A DNA stretch of 64,000 nucleotides, from assembly GCA_003184365.1 (NCBI GenBank), contig NKYR01000119.1, positions 1 through 64,000 on the forward strand, in the 5' to 3' direction. This stretch comes from Evernia prunastri. Taxonomy: Eukaryota; Ascomycota; Lecanoromycetes; Lecanorales; Parmeliaceae. How positions within the stretch are numbered: position 1 is the stretch's first letter; every line of letters starts with the position of its first letter. Positions 22,762 through 34,800 of this stretch are shown here, piece by piece. A program made the translations under genes and the position numbers. Below the pieces are notes generated by a model. That model was not told the DNA's origin. It ran no database searches and was given only the letters and a program-made list of their open reading frames with translations.

Positions 22762-24059
22762 GATGGTGAAATTGGAGATTGATGTGTGGTGATGTATAAC
22801 ACAACATGAGATTTCGAAGGTTGTGGTCTTTCGCCACCTTAAATAATTTCAGGTTGATATGCGCGAAGACTTAAGAGGGCGGTAATAGCTGAACCCTGTC
22901 GACCCTGTAAACCATTCGAATAACGGTTTACACGCACGGGGCTATGCGCTAGGTTTGTTTTGTTGCTAGCCTTTTTTTAACACCGAAAGCTGGGGAAAAT
23001 TCGTGGACAGCCTCTTCCTACCCAATATCTTGCCCACAGGTGATGCTATTCCCGATAACTGCCCAGACCTCGGTAACAAATTTGTTCTCCTTGCATTGCG
23101 ATGCAGGTAATTGCGTGTGTACAGTGACTACTTTGCGTAATCCTCACCGTCTTCTCTAGGTTGTCGGTCCCGACATAGAGATAGATCGAGGCACCAGAAA
23201 AGGGCAAAGAGTGCGAGGAGATTGGGCAAACAACTGATGCCTGAGCTTGTATTTCAAATGGAGATCCCTTCATGTTATTCTTCCTTCATGTTATCCGTCT
23301 ACCCATCTTTCCATGACGTCTCTCCACCGCAAAGAGAGGCTGGACCAGATCATGCAGATTGAAAACAGGACGCGCCGGAGCGACTCCGCAAATTGAAAGC
23401 ATGACACTGCGCTCATGATTCCGGCCCGCACATGAGATGGAAGAGCAGCACGTAGACCGAACCAACCTCTTAAAGGACTCATCTGCTCCCAAGAATTACA
23501 GCCATCACCTCTATAAATCGTGCCATCTTAGGTACAAATCCAAGTGCTAGGAAGTATGATGGCCAAAGAAAGAGCTCCAGCAAGGAGAAGATGGATTACT
23601 GCGCCGACGGAAGTCTTGCTACGGGGAGCTGGGAACTAGTTTGAGGCGCTGTAAAGGGTGATCCAATATCCGCCGTTTGATACCTGTTAGCGAGGTGACA
23701 AAGGATTTTACTCACCATCCTGAGGACCGCACTGTGATAGAGATGGTAGGTCACTCACCCATAGCCCTTTTCAACATCCATGACCCAGCGACAAGTCCAC
23801 CGAGTGAAATCTTGGCGTCTTTCCAGCTGTCAGTGACAGGCTGCACTTTGGTGACCATAAACTTCCCAAGCTGCACAAATCGTTGACGGGGAAAGCTCAT
23901 AGAGATTGAGAGATCACAGTGGGAGCATTTTCATCGACTTTGTATCCTCTGCATGACTCAAGCCATCGATCTATAGCGCACTGTACAACTTATGCAGCAG
24001 TGAAGTAACATTACACGGAATCACTCCTCCTCTCTCTAGTGCCATGTTGGTACCTTCTC
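22762..24059. other. Gene-free stretch
   Basis: No supported gene. Short frames (for example 23677-23886, +) lack domains, and no repeats or RNA genes were recognised. Confidence 0.4.
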
Positions 24060-24804
24060 TCAGGAAGTCGTGGTCAGTTCTGGTTTAGGGAACGTCCAAA
24101 AACAATGAGTGAGGTTGATTTTTTTTTGCCGTGTGAACGGAATCTTAAGGGTGCCATAAAGCTTCAAGCAAAGATTCTCTTTTGTTGGGTCTGGATTGTC
24201 CTCCGGGAAAAGGCCGCCTTGTCCGTCAAAGACCTTGACATGAATGTCAAAAGAGCAAGGTTTTTTGTCCAGATTAAAGAGATCGCACGTGAAAGGACCA
24301 AGTACAAAGTCCCAGAAGGCTATGCTGAGGATAGCCTCGAATTCCAGTTGACCATCCGCGAAGATTTCGCCTTTGAGCTGCGAGTCTGAGAGTTAGCGCA
24401 ATGCTGCACTCACGAAGCGATCAACCTTGTCGAGTCTCTTTATCTAACCGTCGCAGCGTTGGACATACCTCAATCAAGACTAAGCCACCGGGGAAATCGA
24501 TCACGCAATCGAATGGGTAACTTCTTCCATCCGGAGAAATACCCATAGATTCCAGAAACGAGTCCGATACGCTGGGGAGGATAGGAAGTGTGTGATTGAG
24601 ACTAGTTACAAATGGAGAAGGGTCATTCGGATCTTTGCAATGAGCGGACGGACTCTTAGAATCCAGAGACAGGCTCTGGGTGTTCATGAGGTTGAGTACA
24701 CCGGTTCCAATCGTTGTTGAGCCGCGCGTGACAAGACTGCAAGATCCGGGGACAGCTGGTAGCAAAAGCCATATCAGTTTTGATTGGATGGAGGAGAGCT
24801 GCAT
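24060..24804 (-). CDS. Small secreted cysteine-containing protein, two exons
   Basis: Exon 1 is 24804-24469 and exon 2 is 24377-24060. They join in phase 0 across a 91-bp intron (GTATGT donor, GCTAAC branch, CGCAG acceptor), giving 217 residues. Reading through the intron would hide the second exon and end the protein after about 127 residues. The N-terminus is a signal peptide (IWLLLPAVPGSCS). The mature protein has YPFDCVIDFPGGLVLIE before the intron, then GEIFADGQLEFEAILSI, FTCDLFNLDKKPCSFDI and a C-terminal NLTHCFWTF. Five or more cysteines outside the leader could form disulphides. I do not recognise a domain. Size, cysteines and subtelomeric place make it an effector-like candidate; that role is inference. 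Confidence 0.72.
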
Positions 24805-27800
24805 GGTCGGAAGATGGAAGATTGCGAAACTCCAAACCAGGGAAATGAATAGTTGCGTCTACGAGTGGGAGGTCGTCAAGTAAATTGAATAGGTGGCTCT
24901 TTATAAGTATGCGCGTAAAGCGTGATGAGACGCATATAAAAGTATGCGCGGAGATTAGCGACCTCTAGACTCTCAGCTGAGATGAGACGAAACGCCCTCA
25001 AGCGGCAATATAATAGTGCTCATTGGGCACAGCCTAGTCCTGGTAGCACTACTGTAGTGTATGACAGTGATGAAGAATGCTGGTTGGTGATCAGAATAAA
25101 ACAAATGTTTCGGGCGCGGCTACTTTTTTACATGATACAACATACGTACCGATAATAAAGTACCTATTAACGTTTATTGTTTAGAAAGTAGCCGCTGCAA
25201 TGGTGTAAGTAAACGTACGAGTATTTTTGGAGGCGGCTTGAGTGGGCACAGTATCATCGCACAGCCGCAAGCGTCAAATCTCCCGACACCTTCAGGCACC
25301 CCAGTTACATTAGAGGTCTCTTATACTCCCGCACCGAGTCATAACAGAACGATCGTTGCCAGTTCGCTCAAGACATCCCGGGCAATGGGCCAGTACGAAA
25401 ATTCGCGCTGTTGTAAATTGTGGTGGTTATTCCTTCTACGCATCCCTTTGCCTTGTGGTCCTGCCAAAGCTCTCTTGTCTTTTCTTTCATTCATCCATTC
25501 ATCCATTCATTGGCTATTACTTTTATGCATCTCAACCGGAGTACAACCAACACATTGATCCTTTGATGAAGAACTGATCCCTCTCTGAATAAATATTAAT
25601 ATTTTCCTACGCGTATCCCTTTCCTTTTGTTCGGGACGTACAATCACTGCGGCTCACCGCGGCTCCAAAGGTTGCTTAGAGCAAAGTACTCACTACTCAG
25701 GTACGCGGCAAGCCTTATGTGACCAATACCTTAATGATCAGCCTGGTCCACCCGAACACAATAGAAAGAAAGGGATAAAGTACACACTCGCTCCTTCGCT
25801 CTTGCGATACAACATACGCTGAAACAGAAACAGACTACATAGCCCTGCCGGGGGCTGATGGCTGAGTAAAGCCCGGAGACAGAATTTTGGCGCCTGAAAC
25901 TCCTTGAAACTCCCTCTAGCAACATTCTCTCATTGCCGAGAATTATCACCTTCGTTGTCTATCCTTAGTGTTTTGCTACGAGTAGCACTCTATAAATTAA
26001 GGCAAAGCAAACACGGTCCAACCACGGAACATCTCGCACTAGATCTTCTCACGCTTCATATTCCGTCTCTTCCGCTACGACTATGGCAGGGCATCTCATC
26101 AGATATAAGCGTCTTGAGACATATTCAACGTCACGTACTTAAAGGGCAAGGTACTTGAGCAGCGGCATCACGACATACACAGGCTCACGGGCCTAAACAC
26201 GGCTTCTGCATGTATGAGGTCCTTCGTAGAAACTTTGAAGTGTTGGATGTTCACAGCGATGATGAGTCGGATTTTTATCAAGAACACACGCGATCTTGTG
26301 GAGGTTTTCCAGCATTTCGAGGGATATAAGTCCTGATGATTGAATCGCCACCAAATCCTCCGGGCTTGGCCTACATTTGGATAAGGATAATGCTCGTCCC
26401 TGCTCTCACCTAAATGGAAGCGAGATGCATCAATGATGGCCTGCAAAACGGTTTAAGTGAGATTATAGTGTAGTCACTTGCAAACACTGACGCTTACAAA
26501 GAAGAAAATGGGGTGCTACAGCGGTTGATATGGACGTTGGTATCTCTCTTGCCAGACTGAAAAGGCTCAATCTCTTCAAAGGAAGATCCTAATCTCTGCA
26601 ATATAAATCTGCTGGCTCTCTAACCAGTCATGGTAGGATTGCAAGACCTCCCGAACGAGCCGATACACGAAGTCCACCCCTCCAGCGTCCTAAACGGCTC
26701 CCGTGTCTGCAATTAAATCCATTTCATATCTCCAGCTCACATCGTGGAGCACAAGAGCACTGTCAAGGCTACTACGAGGTTTAATGACATAGGCTTGACG
26801 AAATTTTCAAATGTCTTCCGGGGATCCTACTCGACCGTGGCTGGGCATGGTGTATCAGACGAATGGTGATCTACGCACGCCGTGAGACCTTTCGAGACTG
26901 GTACCCTGTAATTCTGCAGAGGAGTACCAGGAGTACCAGGAGCAGGATAGTGCTGACATGTCTCCTTCCGACGAGGCCGGCGGAAACGACAGTCCGGAAC
27001 CGGTGACGCGAACGAGGAAAGGAAAGATGAAGGCAGTGACGAAGAAGATGTTGATGAAGAGGCTGCAGAACCCAATAATGCTCAATCGGAGTCTCCTCTC
27101 TCAAGTTCCGGGAAACTCCGCTCGGACAAAGGCATCCAAGCTCGCCAATACGGGTTAGGTTTACATTCTCCCAACAACCTATCCGTTTTACGTCGCGAGA
27201 TGAAGGACATCTCGCCATGTGCCTAGACATAAAGCGACCAGCGGGACATTCGGGAATGCGCAAGGAAAGGACGGGGCGCGGAAGTCCTCCGTCGCATCTA
27301 GAAATGGGTTTAATGGATCTGCAGAAGTCTGTCGTAGCCGAACTCCTCTGTGGTATTTACGTCCTTAGGACTTTTCGCTGTGATCATATAATGCGGGAGG
27401 AGTATATCGTAGTCGAGGAAGTGTTGCTTCAGCCTTTCAAAGGGACGCTTGAAAATGTAGAATCAGGAAAATGAACAACGACTACACTCAGTTCATCACT
27501 GCGCGACTTTCAATTGCTGAAACACATACCTCTCAAAATCCAGCAGCTGTTCAAAACGGACTCCGCGTGCTAATGAACAGCACGCGCCGACCTGAGAAAC
27601 ACGTTGCCTGCCTCAATCGAGAAGCTCAAACCGATAGGCAGTATTTACACCATGATGAGCAAATGCCAAGCCACCGACGCTTGACACCGGGCTCACTGCA
27701 TTTTTGAAAGCAGAACCAGATCAAAGCGCCCATTCGGAAGCCCATCTGCGTTCGCGAGCTGTGCTTCGAGAAAGGAAAAGGGTACAGAAATCCTCGGTTT

Positions 27801-28345
27801 TAGTTCCGTTTGTCACGTAAAGGGCTGCGAGAGGGATGGAGTGGCTCTGAGTGACTGTACGGAGAATCAGTGCTCGATGTGCCGCCTGTATCGAGTGCGG
27901 AGTCAAGGACGAGGCGGGAGTTGTATGCCGAGTCAGCGATTATGCTGGAAAGGATCAGGGTATAGAAAAGAAGAACGGGGAGAAGGTGGATGGTGATGAC
28001 GATGATGATGGCGCGAGAGATGATTATCAATAGACTGCAATTATCCCTGCTAAGCTCATCGCTCCTCAATGTCCCTTCCTATTTGATCGACACCGGTATT
28101 TGAGAGGCTGTAAGTACGATTCACTTAGCGTATTGGAACGTTCCCATCCACTGAGGCCTGCGTTAAAAGTACAACCCTATCCCTTTCTCCGCTAGGTCTA
28201 TGAGACCTACAACTCACAATCCCAGACCGATCCACAGCTTTCTTCTCAACAACGTTGCATTTTTCCCAGCTCGCGCTCCATCATGACATCTTAGGTTATC
28301 ATCGTGTCGTGTCCCCGCACCGTTTCCTGTTTTTGTTCACGCATA
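24805..28345. other. Long gene-poor stretch with possible relics
   Basis: No intact gene is supported over 3.5 kb. Coding-like fragments are: minus strand 26168-26446 (AIIDASRFHLGESRDE, then NVGQARRIWWRFNHQDL); minus strand about 26580-26790, an interrupted helical stretch with one stop; and plus strand about 26955-27225, an acidic segment (EDVDEEAAEPNNAQSES). None has a start, splice signals or a nameable domain. A TCATTCATTCATCC-type short tandem repeat lies near 25490-25510. Confidence 0.4.
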
Positions 28346-28487
28346 CAACAGACTTTTTTTTAAATTAATCCCCGGCCAGAAAATCAAAATCCTACCCATA
28401 TTAATTATTTTTATTTCGCAACAACCACACATCTAAATAACGTTAGAATGATCTAAATTATCAAATAAATGATGCTCTATAAGATGG

Positions 28488-29753
28488 CTAGCCATGAAAT
28501 TTATTATCTCCTTTAGCCAAAATCACACGCTCCATTCGTGCCCTCATCTTCCCACACCACTTCCCTATTCTTTCCTGCTCCAAATTGCGCCACGCAACGT
28601 CCCAGGCCTTAATCGTAGGCTCTTTCGTAGTTGGAGGATACGGTTGCTTCGAGATGTACTGCTTCAAATGGTACCAACAGGGCTCAATCTGATTTAGATC
28701 CGGAGAGTTGCCAGGCCAAGGAAGAACAGTTAGCCCCTCAATCTCCAAAAGCTCATTCTGTTGCCACGCATTATGAGACGGAGCGCCATCTTGAACGAGA
28801 TAGCATTCGCTATACTTCTCAATAACTTTCTTAATGAACGGCATCAATCGGGGCAATAGCACGTATGTTTGATAGCGATACCAATCAATCCCTCCTCGGG
28901 AATTTTTGTTCCGCTCATATCGAACACCTTCAACCTTTGAAATCCGTTTAAGACGTCGACTTTTCGGTTTCTTAGCCTGCTCAGCAAGGAACTGCTCTCG
29001 TACGATTTGTTGTTGAGCATCGATATCAGCATTTCGATCTGCTAGATCCTCTTTAGCAGCCTCTTTCTCCGCCGCTGTCTCCTTGCCAAACATATAGCTC
29101 GGGCCCTTCATTTCAGACGTGTACGCAGCCCAAAACATAAGCTCCGTATATCCACGATATCGTACATCCACGCAGTCCTTGTGATAGACCTCATCCTGAA
29201 GCCTAGTCACCCAGATCTGTCCCCGAGATTCGCCAACCCGCACCGAAGTCTCATCAGTGTGCACAATTATATGTTCTTTCCCTTCCAGCTTCGGTCCCCA
29301 CTCCGTTACGAACTCAAGACGTTCCTCTTTCATTTCCGGTGTCAACAAAGACTTGTAACGAGGTGGATATCGACCATATCCAGTCCTAACAAACGCAGAG
29401 TTGATAGCTGACTTAGAGACCATAATCCCAAGTTCTCGAGCAATTCTGACCCAGGGCTTGCGACGTTGGAATTTGTTCTTAGTGACATGTCTGACTAGCT
29501 GCCGTTGCTGCCTCTCGTTAATTGCTAGAGATCTTCCTGATTGAGGACGTCGTTGATAAACCTCTGAAGATAATGGGTTAATATTCTCCTTTTGCGCGTC
29601 TCCGACGCGTTTGAGAACATTTGCCACTGTTTTCTTATCGCAATGATACTGCCTTGCAAGCTGACGATTGGATGTATGATTCTCCTTCTTAAGCTCTATC
29701 AGGGCCCCTCGTTTGACCTCCGGAAGGTCTATTGCGCCCTTGGTACGTCCCAT
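28488..29753 (-). CDS. Tc1/mariner-family DDE transposase
   Basis: A 421-residue open frame from the ATG at 29753. It has an N-terminal helix-turn-helix region (NRQLARQYHCDKKTVANVLK) and a second DNA-binding segment. The DDE core includes HTDETSVRVG (first Asp), YLVQDGAPSHN (second Asp) and NSPDLNQIEPCW (third acidic position). A long lysine/glutamate-rich insert (about residues 200-260) separates the first and second acidic blocks, as in some fungal members. It has no internal stop and could be active. The neighbouring partial copy is not. Confidence 0.88.
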   Translation of the reverse strand: MGRTKGAIDLPEVKRGALIELKKENHTSNRQLARQYHCDKKTVANVLKRVGDAQKENINPLSSEVYQRRPQSGRSLAINERQQRQLVRHVTKNKFQRRKPWVRIARELGIMVSKSAINSAFVRTGYGRYPPRYKSLLTPEMKEERLEFVTEWGPKLEGKEHIIVHTDETSVRVGESRGQIWVTRLQDEVYHKDCVDVRYRGYTELMFWAAYTSEMKGPSYMFGKETAAEKEAAKEDLADRNADIDAQQQIVREQFLAEQAKKPKSRRLKRISKVEGVRYERNKNSRGGIDWYRYQTYVLLPRLMPFIKKVIEKYSECYLVQDGAPSHNAWQQNELLEIEGLTVLPWPGNSPDLNQIEPCWYHLKQYISKQPYPPTTKEPTIKAWDVAWRNLEQERIGKWCGKMRARMERVILAKGDNKFHG

Positions 29754-29834
29754 AATAATGTAGGTATTTGAATGGTTTTGGTGAGAAAGTCGCGAAATAC
29801 GCGTTTTGCGGCAAAACCTCGGGTGGGGATTAAN

Positions 29835-30504
29835 TGCCAAACATATAGCTCGGGCCCTTCATTTCAGACGTGTACGCAGCCCAAAACATAAGCTCCGTAT
29901 ATCCACGATATCGTACATCCACGCAGTCCTTGTGATAGACCTCATCCTAAAGCCTAGTCACCCAGATCTGTCCCCGAGATTCGCCAACCCGCCCCGAAGT
30001 CTCATCAGTGTGCACAATTATATGTTCTTTCCCTTCCAGCTTCGGTCCCCACTCCGTTACGAACTCAAGACGTTCCTCTTTCATTTCCGGTGTCAACAAA
30101 GACTTGTAACGAGGTGGATATCGACCATATCCAGTCCTAACAAACGCAGAGTTGATAGCTGACTTAGAGACCATAATCCCAAGTTCTCGAGCAATTCTGA
30201 CCCAGGGCTTGCGACGTTGGAATTTGTTCTTAGTGGCATGTCTGACTAGCTGCCGTTGCTGCCTCTCGTTAATTGCTAGAGATCTTCCTGATTGAGGACG
30301 TCGTTGATAAACCTCTGAAGATAATGGGTTAATATTCTCCTTTTACGCGTCTCCGACGCGTTTGAGAACATTTGCCACTGTTTTCTTATCGCAATGGTAC
30401 TGCCTTGCAAGCTGACGATTGGATGTATGATTCTCCTTCTTAAGCTCTATCAGGGCCCCTCGTTTGACCTCCGGAAGGTCTATTGCGCCCTTGGTACGTC
30501 CCAT
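29835..30504 (-). pseudogene. Truncated second transposase copy with nonsense codon
   Basis: This copies the N-terminal 55 percent or so of the neighbouring transposase from ATG 30504 and is cut at the N at 29834. It has a TAA at 30343-30345 where the intact copy has CAA (Gln after GDA). That is a C-to-T change in a CpA context on the coding strand, the dinucleotide preferred by repeat-induced point mutation. Another difference, CAG to TAG-like context near 29949, is of the same type; the remaining ones are not. Confidence 0.8.
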
Positions 30505-30603
30505 AATAATGTAGGTATTTGAATGGTTTTGGTGAGAAAGTCGCGAAATACGCGTTTTGCGGCAAAACCTCGGGTGGGGATTAATTAAAAAAAAAGTCTG
30601 TTG

Positions 30604-31889
30604 AATAAGCCACTCTTTCCTTTTGTGGATGGAAGTCACCAATGAATATGGGATTAGATCATCATTAGTGTAGAAAATTAGCGAGCATCTCCCATCTCGA
30701 TCATGTTCCTTGCAAGCCACCGATCTGACACTCACCTGAACCATCCTCGTCCTCTTCCTCCTCCTCTTCCTCGACATCATCTCCTCTTACCAAAAAAAAA
30801 CATGAAAGATGACAATCCTGACCCACGACGCATCCATCTCCATTGACCCTTTTCTTCCTATTTGAAATGCTACTCTACACCAATCCCTGTCTTCGATCAC
30901 AGTCGTCCAATAATTCTCCGACATAATTCCCACGAGATGGCGTCGGCGTCCTTGATAGGGCGCATAAGCAGCCTGGGATCTTCGCTTCAGCCAGCCCCGA
31001 TGCCGCCATCGTCCGTGCCCAAAAAGCCATCGGTGCTGCAGCGAAGATGATCCATGAGTTGGTCAGCCCCTAAATTAGTGTCGCCGTCTGCCTGAGGCCT
31101 GCAATGAGGCAATTCCCATCCTGATGCTGCCTGTTTGGGCGTATTCCATTTGACCATTTTCCGACTCTCCCGACAACCAATACCCACCTTCCATCTCATT
31201 CCTTCTCCAAATCCTCATCGGGTCAGTGATCCAGGAAAATTAACCTGCTCCCGATCGGAGATTTATTCGCCGCTCCCGCCGTTCCCAGCAGGTAATGGAA
31301 CGGGCTGAAGAAGAGAAAGTGTGCCAACATGGCGTTGCTGCATGAAGCAATTTGCACATGGGATTCCGGTGGAAGACTACGGTTCAAATCTGCTGGACTC
31401 CAAAGAGCGTCCCTGATCAGCGCCGTACATGAGTTGCAAGGGTTTGCAAAGTCTCCATATGGCCGACCACGGTTCTAGATGACCATATTAGATCAATATC
31501 GACCCCTTATGCACGCATCTTGCCCTGCGGATCGGTTTCCTACTATGACCGTTTGGGTAAGTTGAGGGGCAGGTCGAGGTATGCCCCGCGCGTAGCTTAC
31601 ACATCGTCACAGTCTATATCTTAGAGCTCCCCCTCTTCTCCAAGTATCCGATGCCAACCTTACGTTCTACATGTCAACAATGCTGTTGTAGTCCTTTCTG
31701 CTGTTGTAATCCCTTTGTCATATGTTCGAGCATGCTTGGTCTCCGCCGCAATCCTCTCTGTAGGTCATCATTGGATCTTCCGTCTCCCATTGCTTATCTG
31801 ACACGACCACAGCTAGGAAACCATCAAGCTCGAGTAACACGACGACACCTCTGAATAAAAACCCTGAAGAGAGCAAAATCCCAGAAGCC
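30604..31889. other. Gene-free spacer upstream of NACHT gene
   Basis: No complete gene. Near 30935-31066 a short frame ends in AIVRAQKAIGAAAKMIHEL, reminiscent of a gene start fragment but too short to name. The last few hundred bases should contain the promoter of the NACHT gene. Confidence 0.4.
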
Positions 31890-34800
31890 ATGGCCATTGA
31901 GACCCCCGCCGTCAACGGTAGCCAAAACCACGACAACGTCAAAGTTGACAAGCCAGCTGTGGTTGCCATGGAACCAACAGCCTCGAAGCCTATGGTTTAC
32001 GAGCCTCTCCCAGTCCGGAAGCCAAATGGCTTGAGCAACGGCTCTACAAACCATACAAGACATAGTATGACCCAACGTAAGGCAATGTACTCCTTGAAAC
32101 TCTTCAGCGTTTTCGCTGATCCAAATATCATAGGGGCAGGCTCTCAATCCTATACGAGTACCTCTAGGCGCTGGGGGGAATCCACTGTCTCATTTTCAAA
32201 AGACGAGCAGGTCACAGTCCTTCAAGAAACGGTCGTCACAACACGACGAAAATTTGTCGCAGACTTTGATGATGTTAACGATGCCGATATTCGTAGCTTG
32301 ACTATTGAAAGCTTTCTCCAATTTATCGAGCGACAGAGACTCACACACATGCCGCATCGAGGCTCGAGATGGGATAGAGTTCTCAAGTGGTACGTTATTT
32401 CGGACTCCAGGTTTTCTCCTTGACTCCGGTCTGAACCGTGTGACTTCCTGTGGGCGAGTGCGCTTTAGACGGTTTTCGATCATGGGCGCCCCCACTAGGG
32501 CAGGCAACGCTGACTCTTACCTGAATCAGGGCGGAATTCTTCGCTCTCCAGATATCTGGATATTCAAAGGCTGTTCAAGGGTTCGTTCGTGACAGTGATC
32601 AAGCTGCGAAGTTGATTTGGGCTGCGGCTTGCGCTTTGCTCGAGGCAAGTCTTCTATTAGGCGCCTCGCGGCTGCCTGCTAATCCAGCGTAGCTCGGCCC
32701 CAGTAATGCCCAAGCCCTTGACAAAACCTTTGCCGTCTTCTATGAGCTTGGGCTATCCATTTCAATTCTCCTGCGCTACGACAATCTTCTCCACGCTGAT
32801 GAACACATCCGGATGGAGGTGGGGCAAGCCTTCAACGACTTGTTGATGCTAGTTCGAGACGTGAGCATCTACTATTATGCTCAGGTGAACGCAATCTCCG
32901 CTGGGGAAGTCAGTTTAGACTTTAATAGCTCATTTGGTGGTCGAATCGAGACTATCCACAAGCGCAAAAGCTGCATCACGGACGCTATGTGGCAACATGA
33001 GCTCGGCGATGATGCGTCAATGGACGTTGAGACACTCAGAGCTTGGCTTCGTCCTCGCGACCGTAACCTGCAGACACTGGTCAAAAATCGTGTGCACGCT
33101 CCCGGCCATCGAGATGAATACACTTGCGAATGGTTTCAAAGACATCTCCTCGACCTTTCGCGTAGCAAAGAGGACGGCTTAGCAATTGTCGGACCCGCAG
33201 GCTGTGGCAAGACTGTCCTATCTCGATGGATCATTGAAAGGTTACAAAGGCCGCTCGGCAAGAAGACTTTTGAGACTCTGTTCTTCACAGTTGGTAAGTC
33301 GTTCTCTTTCTCTCGCCTTCCTATCTTCTATATGACACTTATAAGACTACAAATTGAACATCAATGCCTGTACTGTTTCCTCTTGAGGTTATAAATCTGG
33401 ATCACTTTATGAGCTCGTGTTCTTAATGCTGCGTTTTCACTCACCTCTACACTTGTGGCGCTTAATCTGAGCATTCGATGCCCATTTACTGACGCCTTCA
33501 ACAGAAGCAGATGTTCCTAGCGAGACTTCATCTATCGCGATAGCTAAGCACTTGCTCTTACAACTACTCGAGAAAAACGTAGGGGACAAGCTTCTGTTCC
33601 AAGATTTGGCTCAGGCGTATGACAAATCATTTTCGAAAGACACCAGTAACTTCGAGGATTCATTGTGGAAATCTTTGGACATCGCGCTGGGTCGATTTTC
33701 CAGCAAATACCCTCTCTTCGTCATCATTGATGGCCTGGACGAAGTTAAGGGTGGCGAGCAAATCAGGAAGCAAGTCACTGATCGATTGGGAGCGCTCGCT
33801 GCGAAGTATACCAATATACAAACCATCATCTTATCCCGAGACCCTGCGCCAGTGCCAATCAAAGGGAAGATTCAGACCTTTAAGATTACACGTGATCATA
33901 CGCATGACGACTGTCGACATGTAGCTGAGCATGCACTCCATGGCTACGAGCATTACCAACGACAAGGCGAGCATGCTCGCGAGGCGATTGTTGATCAGCT
34001 CGTTCATGCTGCGAATGGCAACTTTCTCGGCCTTCTCTTGACGATAAAGTACCTAAGGCAGGAGAGATCCCATGAAGGGTTCATGAAAGCAGCCAAAACT
34101 GCTAAGGATGCACCAAAGTCTCTTGACGATCTGATCAAGAAGCTGGTGGATATGTTGAACTTCTCGAGCTCAGATACGAGTCACTTGCTATCTTGGATGC
34201 TTGTAGCTGAGCGGCCCTTCTCCATCACTGAAGCCAAGAATTTGTTGCAAATCGATCCCCAAAAGAAGCATTCCGTGGACCGCAAGACGGACATCCGGGA
34301 GGACATCAAGGCCTCATTGGGAGCTCTTATCATCATCGACAACGGATTCGTTCGCTTCCGACACTCTGCAATTCGAGCTCATCTATTGAACTTCCAGAAA
34401 GAGGGCAAGAAAGTCATGAGCTCTCAAGCAGCACAGACCGATCTTACCATCAGACTCTTGGCTTATTGCCGGTTCAACCTTGCCAGCTCGCGAGATCCGG
34501 CCATGGACATGATGGCTAAGGCACAGGTCGACGAACTCTTTGAAGACCATCGACTTTTGGAATACGCAGTCCGATACTGGACGCTGCACTTTCGTGGTTC
34601 TTCAATGTACACAGGCACTGATAATTTCCAGCTCTCTGCTGATTTCAAGGCCACATATCCCAGCTCTACACAGCTTGCCATGCTCGAGTGGGCGTGCTGG
34701 GATTCGTTGGTCGAGTCCATTAATACACATGAGCTTGCTCGTCGAATACGTCAGGATGTATTTACAGAGAAAAATGAGTCGGTACTCCAAAGCTTGATCA

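Larger units (their letters stand above)
28346..30603 (-). mobile_element. Tc1/mariner-type DNA transposon, partly duplicated across an N
   Basis: Inverted ends: CAACAGACTTTTTTTT at 28346 and its near-perfect complement ending at 30603. About 28 bases per end match, including the inner AATTAATCCCC. A full transposase frame lies inside (28488-29753). At 29834 there is an N. What follows (29835-30583) repeats 29084-29832 with a handful of substitutions, and it reaches the right terminal repeat. The first copy stops at the N inside its own right terminal repeat. This is either a real partial tandem copy or two non-identical copies joined by an assembler. TA dinucleotides occur near both ends, but I could not define a clean TA target duplication. 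Confidence 0.85.

Noticed and set aside
26168..26790. Possible decayed membrane-transporter or helical protein on the minus strand
   Set aside because: Two coding-like pieces, one with a stop, but no motif that identifies a family.
26827..27474. Coding-like plus- and minus-strand frames including an acidic EDVDEEAAEPNN segment
   Set aside because: No start with splice logic, several frame changes and no domain; kept only as possible relic.
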